From NCBI GenBank assembly GCA_020853635.1, contig JADYYN010000264.1, positions 1 to 45,520 of the forward strand: 45,520 bases of DNA, written 5' to 3'. This document shows positions 1 to 8,805 of the stretch, piece by piece. Positions within the stretch are counted from its first letter, which is position 1; each line of letters opens with the position of its first letter. A model generated the notes under the pieces. The model worked only from the letters and a program-made list of their open reading frames with translations, was not told the DNA's origin and ran no database searches. Position numbers and translations under genes: made by a program. This DNA comes from Gemmatimonadaceae bacterium. Lineage in GTDB: Bacteria > Gemmatimonadota > Gemmatimonadetes > Gemmatimonadales > Gemmatimonadaceae.

Positions 1-1382
1 AGTCCCTTCGGGAGATCGGTCGCGATCCACGTGGCGCCGTCATCCTCGCTTCGCAGCAGACGGTCCGGTGCGCCTCGCCCCACCATGACCAACGCCCACA
101 CCGATCGCCCGACCGCAGCCATGGCGTACACTTCCTGTGTGCCGCCCAGTGGAACCGCGGTCCACGACGCGCCTCCGTCCGCACTCCGATAGAGCACCGG
201 TGAACGCTCCAGCGGCCAGCGCGACTGCAGGCCGAGCAGCGTCACCGAGTCCGCGGGGTGCACGAGCGAGATGCCGATTCGCAGCTCGTCGTCTGCAACC
301 GGCCCCGTGCTGCCGCCGAGGACGCGTGTCCAGCCGCTGCCGAACTGCGGCGCGCGGTAGAGACCACCCACAGCGAACCAGAGTTGCCCCTTCGGCCCCA
401 CGCTCAACGCGGGCCGCCATCTTCCTTCCGGCAGTGATCCGCTCGCTGCGGACTCAGACGAGGGGCCCGCGCGCCTACGAATCGCAGAGCCCGGTGCGAC
501 CGCCGCGCGCCGCGCCGCGTCGCCTGATGAATCGTACGCGGCCGTCCGGACCATCTCGAACCGGCCCGTGGCGCCGCAACAGTACGCGTTCTGAACCCAG
601 GTACCGCGTATGGTGTCGTTTCGAATCCGCCCGGCGAGTGAAAGCCCACCATGACTCATGCGCGGAATGAAGCCGAGGTAGACCGAGTCGGTGTTCGGAA
701 TCAGCGCGGACACCTCCCGCAGCAGGTCCGGCCCGCCGCCGAATACTGTCGTACTCACATCTTCCGCGTAGGGACCACCAAAGAACGGGGCGAGATCGAC
801 ATCGAATCGCCCGGTCACCGGACGGACAATCTCATCGACGATGGGGTCGCCCATGATGGTTTGGAATGCCGTCTCGAGACGCAACGTGCCGACCGTGCGT
901 CGTCCGGCCGGCTTGGGGTGCATCTCCGAGGGCGAGTCCAGATCGAGCCGGATGCGCCAGTCGCCGCGCAGATCGCAACAGGGCGCATCGACTCGGAGCA
1001 TGCGTACTTCGCGCCGCACGGAAGACTCGGCGACGCCAGAGAGCATGAGCACCGCTTCGCGGTATCCTTCGCGCGTGAGCGCGAGGCTCTCCGGCAGCCG
1101 AGCCAGGGTACGGAGGCAGGCCCATCCCTGTGCGTCGGTTGCAACGAACTGCGCGTCGTCCGATAACCAGACATTCGGCAGCGGCTTCCCAGTGAGAGAG
1201 TCCCGGACCACCACGCCCACCGCGGCGGCGGAATCGAGCGGCTCACACCGCTGCGCAATCTGCGCCGTGTCGGCAAGTACGCGTCCTGCCGTGCGATACG
1301 GCGAGGTCCGCGCCATGGACATCCAAGCGGCTGCAACGGCCACCACGAGCAGAACCAATGAACCTGCGACGCGTGCAGTCAT
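1..1382 (-). CDS. Exported Asp-box (BNR) repeat protein, 3' end outside window
   Basis: An open frame runs from an ATG at 1382 off the left edge, giving 460 codons without a stop. The N-terminus has a hydrophobic segment (about residues 5-22), so the protein is probably exported or membrane anchored. Residues about 55-115 resemble a carboxypeptidase-regulatory-like fold (PLPNVWLSDD, then TDAQGWACL). Near the right-hand end of the visible protein are two Asp-box motifs, YRSADGGASW and LLRSEDDGATW, typical of sialidase or BNR beta-propellers. An AGGAGG lies 3 nt before the ATG, which is close but supports this start. The function is unknown; the Asp-box call is firm, the N-terminal domain less so. 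The gene lies 136 nt downstream of the beta-propeller gene on the same strand. Confidence 0.75.
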   Translation of the reverse strand, partial: MTARVAGSLVLLVVAVAAAWMSMARTSPYRTAGRVLADTAQIAQRCEPLDSAAAVGVVVRDSLTGKPLPNVWLSDDAQFVATDAQGWACLRTLARLPESLALTREGYREAVLMLSGVAESSVRREVRMLRVDAPCCDLRGDWRIRLDLDSPSEMHPKPAGRRTVGTLRLETAFQTIMGDPIVDEIVRPVTGRFDVDLAPFFGGPYAEDVSTTVFGGGPDLLREVSALIPNTDSVYLGFIPRMSHGGLSLAGRIRNDTIRGTWVQNAYCCGATGRFEMVRTAAYDSSGDAARRAAVAPGSAIRRRAGPSSESAASGSLPEGRWRPALSVGPKGQLWFAVGGLYRAPQFGSGWTRVLGGSTGPVADDELRIGISLVHPADSVTLLGLQSRWPLERSPVLYRSADGGASWTAVPLGGTQEVYAMAAVGRSVWALVMVGRGAPDRLLRSEDDGATWIATDLPKG

Positions 1383-1518
1383 TCGCCTCCTACCCGACTC
1401 GATTTTGGGTTGCTCCACCCTAAGGCGCAAAGATGAGCCGGGAGTTGGGTCGGAGTTAACGTTCGATGAAGTTCTTCGCTGATCGAGCCACGGCGCGGCC
1501 ACACGCGACTTCGAGTCT

Positions 1519-2547
1519 TCATCGCCGGACCAACGCCCGCACCTCAATGCGCGGATACGGATCCTCACTCACCACCGCCGCGACCCCACCCCCGATCGCC
1601 ATCATCAACGGCAGCGCCTTCGTCGTCGCCATCACGCGCCCGCTTCGCAGGTCGATCGCATGCGACGTCACCGACACCGTCTCGATCGCTGCGCGTCGCC
1701 CCCGCCCCACGCCGCCCGGTAGCCGCTTGATCCGCTTCACCTGCACCAGCGCGACGGTATCCGACATCAAGTGGATGGACTCCGTGAAGTCGCTCCCCCA
1801 GAACTCGGACACACTCTTCGCGTTGCCCGAGTACCTCACGCCTTGATAGTCCGGCAGCCTCGCGGACCAGAGAAGTTCTCCCGAGGCCGAGTACGACCGG
1901 ATGCCCGCGCCGCAGCACTCGGCCAGAACGATTCGACCGTTGCGCTCGTCGCAGCGAACCGAGACGGCCTGGCGATTCGCGCGCGTGCGCACCGCCTCTG
2001 ACGTATCGCGATTGAACCCCTCGCCGAACGACGCCTGCGCGATCGCGTCTCGGTCCACGATGTGCACCATCTTGTCGTCCTTGTAGCCCCCGACGACGAA
2101 CCGCGTACCGAGCGTGCACGTCGACCGCGGAAACAGGTCAGCCCCCACGCTGCGCACATAGTGAAGCCCGGACGCATCGGTGCGGAACTCGGCGATCCCG
2201 TTGATCTCGTCGACGACGAACAGTGTAGAATCGCCATCGTGCAGCATGGTGTGCGGATACGCGAAATCCGCGGGACCGCGCCCGGCCCGACCGGCGCGCC
2301 CGATGAACTTCCCGTTGGATGCGAACATGCGCACGCTGTGGTCACCGGTGTCCAAGACGTAGATCCGTCCGACGCGGTCGAAGGCCACGGCGCGTATGGT
2401 GCTGAAGAGGTCAGGGGCGGGTTCGGACTCTTCGCCGAGTTCGAGCTTCACCGCGCCTAAACGCGGGAACTCGAAACGTGACTGCGCAGCCAGCGCCGCC
2501 GGTGCCAGAGCAGCGAGTGCGAGCAAACCGCGTGCGATGCTTCCCAT
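1519..2547 (-). CDS. Secreted six-bladed beta-propeller (NHL-like) protein
   Basis: This 342-residue protein has an N-terminal signal peptide ([20 protein letters not shown], cleavage probably after AQS). Repeated blade motifs follow: [18 protein letters not shown], then [17 protein letters not shown] and later [12 protein letters not shown]. This matches the 6-bladed beta-propeller/NHL family, which usually has no known enzymatic activity and may bind ligands or proteins outside the cytoplasm. I chose the ATG at 2547 because a GGAG lies 10 nt upstream and the signal peptide starts there; an in-frame ATG at 2580 has no ribosome site. It is divergent from iorA, with a gap of about 100 nt. The specific role is unknown. 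Confidence 0.8.
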   Translation of the reverse strand: MGSIARGLLALAALAPAALAAQSRFEFPRLGAVKLELGEESEPAPDLFSTIRAVAFDRVGRIYVLDTGDHSVRMFASNGKFIGRAGRAGRGPADFAYPHTMLHDGDSTLFVVDEINGIAEFRTDASGLHYVRSVGADLFPRSTCTLGTRFVVGGYKDDKMVHIVDRDAIAQASFGEGFNRDTSEAVRTRANRQAVSVRCDERNGRIVLAECCGAGIRSYSASGELLWSARLPDYQGVRYSGNAKSVSEFWGSDFTESIHLMSDTVALVQVKRIKRLPGGVGRGRRAAIETVSVTSHAIDLRSGRVMATTKALPLMMAIGGGVAAVVSEDPYPRIEVRALVRR

Positions 2548-2640
2548 GTGGACCACTCTCCAATCCATTGATCGTCGCATTGGCCCGCGCGCCGCATCCT
2601 ACCCCGCAATACCTCGCTCGCCGCCTTCAGCGCCACACCC

Positions 2641-2646
2641 TATACT
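2641..2646 (+). promoter_or_regulatory. Candidate -10 element for a leaderless iorAB transcript
   Basis: The hexamer TATACT ends 5 nt before the ATG of iorA. With normal spacing, transcription would start at or next to the A of the ATG, giving a leaderless mRNA. No Shine-Dalgarno site is visible, which fits. I see no good -35 hexamer, so this rests on the -10 alone. Confidence 0.4.
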
Positions 2647-2651
2647 ATCTC

Positions 2652-3125
2652 ATGCGCCTCACCATCAACGGCACCCCCCGCGACTACACCGGGGACCCCG
2701 CCCAGCCGCTCCTCTGGTACCTCCGCGACGAGCTCGCCCTCACCGGCACCAAGTTCGGATGCGGTATCTCCGCCTGCGGCGCCTGCACCGTGCACATCGA
2801 CGGCAAGCCCGCGACCTCCTGCGTAGTCCCCATGTCCACGCTCGAGAACAAGGCCATCATCACCATCGAAGGCCTGAGCGACGCCGGCGATCACCCGGTG
2901 CAACAAGCGTGGGCCGCCGCCAACGTCCCGCAGTGCGGCTACTGCCAGTCCGGCCAGATCATGGCCGCCGCTGCCCTCCTCAAGGCCAAGCCCAAACCCA
3001 ACGAAGCCGATATCGATGCCGCCATGTCCGGCGTCATCTGTCGCTGCGGCACCTACTCGCGCATCCGCGAGGCCATCAAGAACGCGGCTGGTATGGGAAG
3101 CACCACCACTGCAGGAGCGCGCTGA
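2652..3125 (+). CDS. iorA: (2Fe-2S) subunit of an isoquinoline 1-oxidoreductase-type molybdenum hydroxylase
   Basis: This 157-residue protein is the small electron-transfer subunit of a xanthine-dehydrogenase-family enzyme. Residues about 36-60 carry the plant-ferredoxin cluster motif ([15 protein letters not shown], then a Cys in ATSC). Residues about 98-140 carry the second [2Fe-2S] site ([10 protein letters not shown] and [12 protein letters not shown]). Length and order match IorA and other two-domain small subunits. I placed the start at the ATG before RLTING, which gives a standard N-terminus. The stop is separated by one base from the iorB start, so the two are co-translated. The real substrate is unknown; many relatives oxidise aldehydes or N-heterocycles. 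Confidence 0.88.
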   Translation: MRLTINGTPRDYTGDPAQPLLWYLRDELALTGTKFGCGISACGACTVHIDGKPATSCVVPMSTLENKAIITIEGLSDAGDHPVQQAWAAANVPQCGYCQSGQIMAAAALLKAKPKPNEADIDAAMSGVICRCGTYSRIREAIKNAAGMGSTTTAGAR

Positions 3126-3126
3126 T

Positions 3127-5427
3127 ATGACGCAGCCCACCCTGCCCTGGCTCGATCGCAACAACACACGCAACAGCAAGCGCGCCGAGCTAAACGAAGG
3201 ACTCGACCGCCGCGACTTCCTCACCCGACTCGCCGCCACCGGCTTCGTCCTCGCCATCTCCGCCTCCGGCATCAGCTGCCTCGGCGACTCGGCGAGCTCC
3301 AGCACCAACACCGACGGCAGCTTCGAACCCTCCGTCTTCCTCCGCATCGGCAACGACGGCCTCGTCACCATCATCGTGCACCGCTCCGAGATGGGCCAAG
3401 GGGTGCGCACCGGCCTCGCTATGGCGATGGCCGATGAACTCGAAGCCGATTGGTCGATGGTGCGGCTCGAACAAGCGGTGGGTGATTCGAAGTATGGCGA
3501 TCAGAACACCGATGGCTCCACCAGCGTCCGCAATGGTGGCTGGCTCAAGTTCCGCCAAGCGGGTGCGGCCGCTCGCGCCATGCTCGAACAGGCCGCAGCC
3601 GCCGAGTGGGGCGTGCCGCGCAGCGACGTGAAGTCCGCCAACGGACAGGTCACCCACGCCGCCTCCAATCGTACGCTCGGCTACGGCGCACTCGCTGCAC
3701 GCGCCAGCACACTCGACGTCCCCACCGACGCGCCGCTCAAGACGCCCGACCAGTACCGCTTCATCGGCAAGACCGTCGCGTCGCTCGACCTGAACGCAAT
3801 GATCACCGGCAAGGCGAAGTACGCGCAGGACATGGCGATGGACGGCATGCGCATCGCCGTCATCCAGCGCCCACCCGTGTACGGCAGCAAGGTCGCCAAG
3901 TTCGACGCCAGCGCGGCGATGGCTGTGCCCGGTGTCGTGAAGGTCATCGAAGTCCCCGCCGCAGAAATCCCCGCCGGCTTCAAGCCGCTAGGCGGCGTCG
4001 CGGTGTTGGCGACGAGCACTTGGGCCGCGATCGAAGGGCGCAAGAAGTTGTCGATCGAGTGGACCGCGAGCCCCAACGACTCCTACGATTGCGTGGAGTA
4101 TCGCAAGGAACTCGAGGGCTCCGTGCGCGCCGACGGCAACGTGGTGCGCAACCTCGGCGATGTGTACAAAGCCATCGACGGCGCCGCGAAGAAGGTGAGC
4201 GCCGAGTATTACGTGCCGCACCTCGCGCACGCACCCATGGAGCCGCCGGCCGCGCTCGCCAACTACGCTGCGGGCAAATGTGAGGTCTGGGCCTGCACGC
4301 AGGACCCGCAGACCGCGCGTTCGGCGGTCGCCAACATCGTCGGCCTCAAGGATGCGAACGTCACGGTGAACGTGACCCTGCTCGGCGGCGCGTTCGGGCG
4401 GAAGAGCAAGCCCGATTTCATCGCCGAGGCGGCGTACCTCTCGAAGGAGATGAAGACGCCGGTGAAGGTGGTGTGGACGCGTGAGGATGACATTCAGAAC
4501 GGCTATCCGCACACGGTGAGCATGCAACGTCTGGAGGCCGGGCTCGACGCCAACGGCAAGATCGTCGGCCTACTGCATCGTGTGGCGTCACCGCCCATCG
4601 GCTCGACGTTCTCCGGCACCGACGAGTACCACTCCGAGGGCGAACTCGCGCTCGGCGTGCTCGACTTGCCGTACGCGATCCCCAACGTGCGTGTGGAGGC
4701 CTGCAAGGCCCCTGCCCACACGCGCATCGGCTGGTACCGCTCGGTGAGCAACATCCCGCACGCGTACGCGATCGGGTGTTTCATGGACGAACTCGCGCGC
4801 GCCGCGGGCCGCGATCCGATCGAGTTCCTCATCGACGCGTTGGGCGGCGACCGCAAGATCGACATGACCGCAACGGGCGCGGTGAAGCCGGTGGACAACT
4901 ACGGCGCCAAGTGGGAGGACCACCCCAACGACACCGCGCGGCATCGCGGTGTGTTGGAGCGCGTGCGCGACGAGTCCGGCTGGGGCAGTAAACTCCCCGC
5001 GGGTGAAGGCCGCGGCGTGGCGGTGCACCGCTCGTTCCTCACGTATGTCGCGGCCGTGGTGCGCGTGAAGGTCGCGCGTGACGGCACGGTGACCGTGCCG
5101 CGTGTGGACATCGCGATGGACTGCGGGTTCGCGGTGCACCCGGAGCGTGTGCGCTCGCAGTGCGAGGGCGCGGTGGTGATGGCGCTGTCGAACACGATGG
5201 AGAGCGCGCTGACGTATGCGCGGGGGCGTGCGGTACAGTCGAACTATGCGGACTATCGGGTGCTGCGGATGGCGGGCGCGCCGAAGGAGATCCGGGTGCA
5301 CCTGGTGGAGTCAGGTGGGCCGATGGGTGGTGTTGGGGAGCCGGGAGTGCCGCCGGTGGGGGCGGCGTTTGCGAATGCGGTGGTGGCGGCGACCCATCAG
5401 CTTCCCCATCGTACAGAACGTTCCTAG
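3127..5427 (+). CDS. iorB: Molybdopterin-binding large subunit, isoquinoline 1-oxidoreductase type; altered C-terminus
   Basis: This 766-residue protein is the catalytic molybdenum-cofactor subunit of the IorAB enzyme. A twin-arginine motif near residue 27 (RRDFLTRLAATGF) predicts folded export to the periplasm by Tat, together with IorA. Family motifs include HRSEMGQGVRTGLAMAMADE, GGAFGRKSKPDF and the GVGEPGVPP loop holding the catalytic Glu. After AFANAVVAAT the frame ends in HQLPHRTERS. From memory, relatives continue with a short tail such as TGKRIRxLP, so the last handful of codons appear to have been replaced. This break coincides with the start of the AT-richer island. The active-site Glu is upstream of it, so activity may survive. 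Confidence 0.85.
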   Translation: MTQPTLPWLDRNNTRNSKRAELNEGLDRRDFLTRLAATGFVLAISASGISCLGDSASSSTNTDGSFEPSVFLRIGNDGLVTIIVHRSEMGQGVRTGLAMAMADELEADWSMVRLEQAVGDSKYGDQNTDGSTSVRNGGWLKFRQAGAAARAMLEQAAAAEWGVPRSDVKSANGQVTHAASNRTLGYGALAARASTLDVPTDAPLKTPDQYRFIGKTVASLDLNAMITGKAKYAQDMAMDGMRIAVIQRPPVYGSKVAKFDASAAMAVPGVVKVIEVPAAEIPAGFKPLGGVAVLATSTWAAIEGRKKLSIEWTASPNDSYDCVEYRKELEGSVRADGNVVRNLGDVYKAIDGAAKKVSAEYYVPHLAHAPMEPPAALANYAAGKCEVWACTQDPQTARSAVANIVGLKDANVTVNVTLLGGAFGRKSKPDFIAEAAYLSKEMKTPVKVVWTREDDIQNGYPHTVSMQRLEAGLDANGKIVGLLHRVASPPIGSTFSGTDEYHSEGELALGVLDLPYAIPNVRVEACKAPAHTRIGWYRSVSNIPHAYAIGCFMDELARAAGRDPIEFLIDALGGDRKIDMTATGAVKPVDNYGAKWEDHPNDTARHRGVLERVRDESGWGSKLPAGEGRGVAVHRSFLTYVAAVVRVKVARDGTVTVPRVDIAMDCGFAVHPERVRSQCEGAVVMALSNTMESALTYARGRAVQSNYADYRVLRMAGAPKEIRVHLVESGGPMGGVGEPGVPPVGAAFANAVVAATHQLPHRTERS

Positions 5428-5547
5428 CAAGTTCGTACGAGGGGGGGGGGCCGAGAGGCGAACACGCGCTAGTTCCGACTGCGTCATCTTCTGGGAGGAC
5501 GTCAGTCATTCCGAGGCAAACTCAGGTATTCGGAGTGCCCCAATTGG

Positions 5548-7311
5548 CTACTCGCCTTGGCGCTTGAATGCGATGCCCAAGAGGCGCTCGCTTGGGTCGG
5601 CATCTGACAATCGCAAGCGCACAAAACTGTCAAACTTAAACTCATCCGTGAACTCCTCGTAGGGCACCATGTCCGAATTGAGCGCGCAAATGTACTGCGC
5701 TCCCAACGCAAAGGTGACCTGCTGCGCGCGCTCGAGAGCGCGGGCACGCTGGCGCACATCGACGGAGTCATACAGAAGGGAGTCGTGCACGAGGAATTTG
5801 ATTCCCGTGCCGAGCCGACACTGGCGCTGAAGCATCGCCAGATCGAAGCAAAACACCTTCATCTTGTCGATTCCTTCGCTACCACTGCGATCAATATCAA
5901 CGTTGAGCCGGTAGCCCCGCTCATCTATGTCGATCGTCAGTTGCCCCGGAGAACTATAGAGCGACTCAGAGTGCTCACTGAATCGAAGGATCATCTCTGA
6001 CCAGTCTGCCGTTCGCTCGGCATGTTCCGTTGCCGCTACTCGCGACAGATCGACACGCTGCGCCTTGACCTCGCGTTTGCTCTCAGTCAGACCGCGCACG
6101 TCCGCAATGCGCGAAACAATCCGATCCAGTTCACCGCGCAGAAGTACGAACCTCTCCTGCAGCTTGGTCATCTCCTGCAACGCACCGTGTGATTGAAGAA
6201 CCTGAAGCATCTCAGCTCGCCGTGACGTCGACTGGGCCACGCGCGCCGCGCGCACTGCAATCAATCGCTCAACTCGCGAGACCTCTCCCTCTAGGAATGC
6301 ACGGCGATTCCGAACGACTGAAGCATGAAACGCGCGCACCTCGTCTAGTGAGCGCACGACGCTCCCGGGCAGTTCCACGCCCGACTCCTCGAAGAGTCGA
6401 CGTACGTCGCGCTCATCGGACGGCTTTTCATCGGCTAGCGACGCGATGTATCGCGCGAGCAATCGGCGGTCGACCACGTTAGCGTTGAGATCCGAATGAA
6501 TCTCCGACGTCAGTCGATCAGCATCTGATTGAATCGCATCGTACTGCGGATGCACACGGAAAGTACTCAATGCCCCGGCTGCAACCTCCACCTCACGCTC
6601 CAGTCGCACGCGACGCGACTCGAGCTCACCGGCGGTACCGGACTCGCCTCCGATCGCTCCAGTCTTGATCGCTGCCTCGAGCGCCTTTACCCGCGCCTCG
6701 CGATCTCTTAGCAGCTGCCAGCTCGAGGCAACCTCCCAGCTCAGGCCGATTAAGTAAGCGCAGTGCACCTGGACGTCCCACTTCTTCTGTTTAGCGAAGT
6801 GCTCGAATGGCGTGGCGTACGCGGCAGACCCGAGTCGCAAGAAGTATGAGATCAGGCTACGAAAGGATGGAGCGTACGGACCATTCTGCGACTCCGTGGG
6901 CAGACCGAACAAGGCCGACCCGAGCAGTTCTTTCCAGCGCTCGACTTTGAGGAAGCGGCCGCGAACGCCACTTCTTTCCTCCGGCTGTATCGGCCAGCCT
7001 GTCGTCGGACCATCTACGACCACCACACCAGCGGTGGCGGTAGCTCGCGTTACGACAACGCGAGTCCCCAAGATCGTCAACTCCAGCGAGAACTCCCAAT
7101 CCCGCAGTTCGTCGACCGCGAGGTGGCTGTTCTTGCGAAACCCACTCCCTAGACAGAAGTCGATAATCTCGAAAAGCGTCGACTTTCCTACTCCATTTCG
7201 CGTGTCGCGATCCGTCGATGTGTCAGTCCGATCCGCAAGAATGACGTTCAGGCCGGGACCGAACTCAACTCGGTGAAAGGTCGGCTTGTTGGCGTCGACA
7301 GAGTGAATCAC
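5548..7311 (-). CDS. DUF2326 ABC-type ATPase of an ABC-three-component (ABC-3C) defence system
   Basis: This 587-residue protein belongs to the SMC/RecN-like DUF2326 family. The Walker A motif is NGVGKSTLFEIIDFCLG near residue 40. Long charged helical segments, probably coiled coil, span about residues 195-410. A C-terminal ATPase half contains KFLVHDSLLYDSVD, the Walker-B-like region of this family. In predicted ABC-3C systems this ATPase is the sensor or motor that works with a middle component and a nuclease effector. The start is a GTG that overlaps the middle-component stop by 4 nt (GTGA), so translation is probably coupled. RecF or Rad50 were alternatives, but the neighbours favour ABC-3C. 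Confidence 0.85.
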   Translation of the reverse strand: MIHSVDANKPTFHRVEFGPGLNVILADRTDTSTDRDTRNGVGKSTLFEIIDFCLGSGFRKNSHLAVDELRDWEFSLELTILGTRVVVTRATATAGVVVVDGPTTGWPIQPEERSGVRGRFLKVERWKELLGSALFGLPTESQNGPYAPSFRSLISYFLRLGSAAYATPFEHFAKQKKWDVQVHCAYLIGLSWEVASSWQLLRDREARVKALEAAIKTGAIGGESGTAGELESRRVRLEREVEVAAGALSTFRVHPQYDAIQSDADRLTSEIHSDLNANVVDRRLLARYIASLADEKPSDERDVRRLFEESGVELPGSVVRSLDEVRAFHASVVRNRRAFLEGEVSRVERLIAVRAARVAQSTSRRAEMLQVLQSHGALQEMTKLQERFVLLRGELDRIVSRIADVRGLTESKREVKAQRVDLSRVAATEHAERTADWSEMILRFSEHSESLYSSPGQLTIDIDERGYRLNVDIDRSGSEGIDKMKVFCFDLAMLQRQCRLGTGIKFLVHDSLLYDSVDVRQRARALERAQQVTFALGAQYICALNSDMVPYEEFTDEFKFDSFVRLRLSDADPSERLLGIAFKRQGE

Positions 7312-7535
7312 TTCCGCTCCCTTCTAAGCGTATCGCCTGTGAGCTCAATGAGTCCCATCGCGTACAAGAGATCGAGAGCCAGGACGAAACGACCAAAGCT
7401 TGTGACGCGAGCACGCGCACGCACTCGGGACCAGAGTCTCGAGACAGTGACGGGCTGCTCGATCTCCCGCAGCAAGAGCGCGCTAACGCCTAGCAGTGAT
7501 TGATCTTCACCAATGTGCTTCGTTGGAAGAATCAC
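7308..7535 (-). CDS. ABC-three-component system middle component (MC6-like)
   Basis: This 75-residue protein starts MILPTKHIGEDQSLLGVSA and contains FGRFVLALDLLYAMGLIEL. Both stretches resemble, from memory, the middle-component 6 family of ABC-3C systems, a small winged-helix-like adaptor between effector and ATPase. It overlaps both neighbours by 4 nt (GTGA at each end). I am confident that it is the middle component because of size, position and sequence; the exact subfamily number needs a profile search. Confidence 0.8.
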   Translation of the reverse strand: MILPTKHIGEDQSLLGVSALLLREIEQPVTVSRLWSRVRARARVTSFGRFVLALDLLYAMGLIELTGDTLRRERK

Positions 7536-8311
7536 TTCTCAAAGACCTCGCACGCTTCAAACAGATGCACGAGGACAGCGAGTCCCGCTGCCTGTTGCTT
7601 GTATGTGCGAAATCCCCTTTGCGCAAATGCGCACATTGCATCGAACAGCTCGCTTCCGCGCAGCCCTTGCAAGCGAGCGCCATAGTACTCACTAAGGAAA
7701 CCGGCCTTAAGCCGCTCCGGAAAATCGGGATCATCCGCAGCAACTGATTCGATGTAGGCCGCGACTGTGTTGGCCACACTCAGTCCCATGGTAATGATGG
7801 CAACAGCGTCACCGCCAATGTCGTTCTTCTGCATCTTCGCTTCTACACCCACTACTGTAAGATCGCGTGTCACGGCCGCTGGCGTCTGCGACTCTGCCCA
7901 ACGCGTAGCCTCTTCGAGTTCCGGGAATCCTACGTCCGCGAATCCCGCCTCAATCGCCTCGCGAGCCTTCCGTTCATGCTCAGACTTTATCGACTTCAGT
8001 CGCTCGATCGGATAAGCGAGCTCTCCTTCTGGAATCGTATCGATCTTTGTATGGCACGAGGGACACAGATAGATCAGGTTGCTCACGTGGTTCCGTTCCT
8101 GAATCGACATGCTCTCGACAAACCGGGCGGAGCGCCCTTTGCCCGCCACTCCCCCGTTCTCGCCTGCAATGTGAGCAGCCTCGCCGATACGAATTAGACT
8201 ACCCGGCGCAGCTTCCTCAGCGAGTTCCCGGCCACATTCGGGCAAAGCGCAGATTCCGCCACTTACGAATGCGAGCGCGATCTTGGTCCGCTCCGTTGGG
8301 GGCAACCTCAC
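7532..8311 (-). CDS. ABC-3C effector: HNH endonuclease with ABC-3C C-terminal domain
   Basis: This 259-residue protein is the first gene of the operon. The N-terminal domain is an HNH nuclease: zinc-binding Cys pair CALPECGREL near residue 21, the core GEAAHIAGENGG near 44, and RNHVSNLIYLCPSCHTKID near 75-93. A helical linker follows. The last 60 or so residues (ERLKAGFLSEYYGARLQGL to HLFEACEVFEK) resemble the C-terminal domains that dock ABC-3C effectors on the middle component. The likely role is DNA cleavage on phage or plasmid sensing. The start is GTG at 8311, with only weak ribosome-site support. All predicted metal and catalytic residues look intact. Confidence 0.85.
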   Translation of the reverse strand: MRLPPTERTKIALAFVSGGICALPECGRELAEEAAPGSLIRIGEAAHIAGENGGVAGKGRSARFVESMSIQERNHVSNLIYLCPSCHTKIDTIPEGELAYPIERLKSIKSEHERKAREAIEAGFADVGFPELEEATRWAESQTPAAVTRDLTVVGVEAKMQKNDIGGDAVAIITMGLSVANTVAAYIESVAADDPDFPERLKAGFLSEYYGARLQGLRGSELFDAMCAFAQRGFRTYKQQAAGLAVLVHLFEACEVFEK

Positions 8312-8529
8312 CTCAGTCAGTTTGTTGAAGTCGCTGCTGCCACCGGCTCAGTAGCACGCACCATACTACCGCCGCGCACCGCCTCTCGTAAGTCGCGGCT
8401 CACGCCCGAGGCGGACACCGCGCTGTGTGAAGCGCGGAACAAGATACCAATGCTCTGTTAGCGAAGCCTGCCCACGCGAAGCAACTCTATCGCCGCCTCG
8501 ACCCTTGCCCCAGAACCCCCCTGGATCTG

Positions 8530-8760
8530 CTTGCGCCCCGGCCTGTCGAGCGCTTCTGACGTCCGCTCTTCGAACGCCGTCGTGGTCGCCGTGAAAAGCA
8601 CGTCTCCACCTTCTCCTCCAGCGGATTCACGACGTACGCCTTCCGCCCCGAAGCGACCCTCCAGCTCACCAACGCGAACACCTCGTCGGTCGCGGAGACC
8701 GGTCTCAGTAACGTCGTCAACGGCTCCCCACCCAGCGAAGGCTCGTCGTAGATAAACACG
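8530..8760 (-). pseudogene. Decayed internal fragment of recG
   Basis: In one minus-strand frame this stretch reads EPLTTLLRPVSATDEVFAL and SGRKAYVVNPLEEKVE. A second frame continues ATTTAFEERTSEALDRPGR. These align with the intact RecG encoded at 10964-13057 (REPVTTALRPESAREKVFAF, AGRQAYVVYPLVEDSEKV, ATSAFEELTAGALHGRR). The matching part of intact recG is about 11500-11740. The two strands also align at DNA level, roughly two-thirds identical by eye. The frame shift, premature loss of both ends and lack of helicase motifs show it is not functional. The rest of 8312-8805 shows no gene that I can support. Confidence 0.7.
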
Positions 8761-8805
8761 CCTAGCTCGCCTCAAGTCGTAGGCACGAGAGTCCGCGCGT
8801 TCCGA

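Noticed and set aside
815-1336. Minus-strand frame of 173 codons
   Set aside because: It is out of frame with the continuous Asp-box protein frame covering 1-1382.
5548-7311. RecN or SMC repair protein
   Set aside because: Length, family motif and neighbours fit DUF2326 of ABC-3C better.
8458-8775. Two short open frames as real small genes
   Set aside because: Their only conserved stretches are parts of recG in different frames, so they belong to a decayed fragment.
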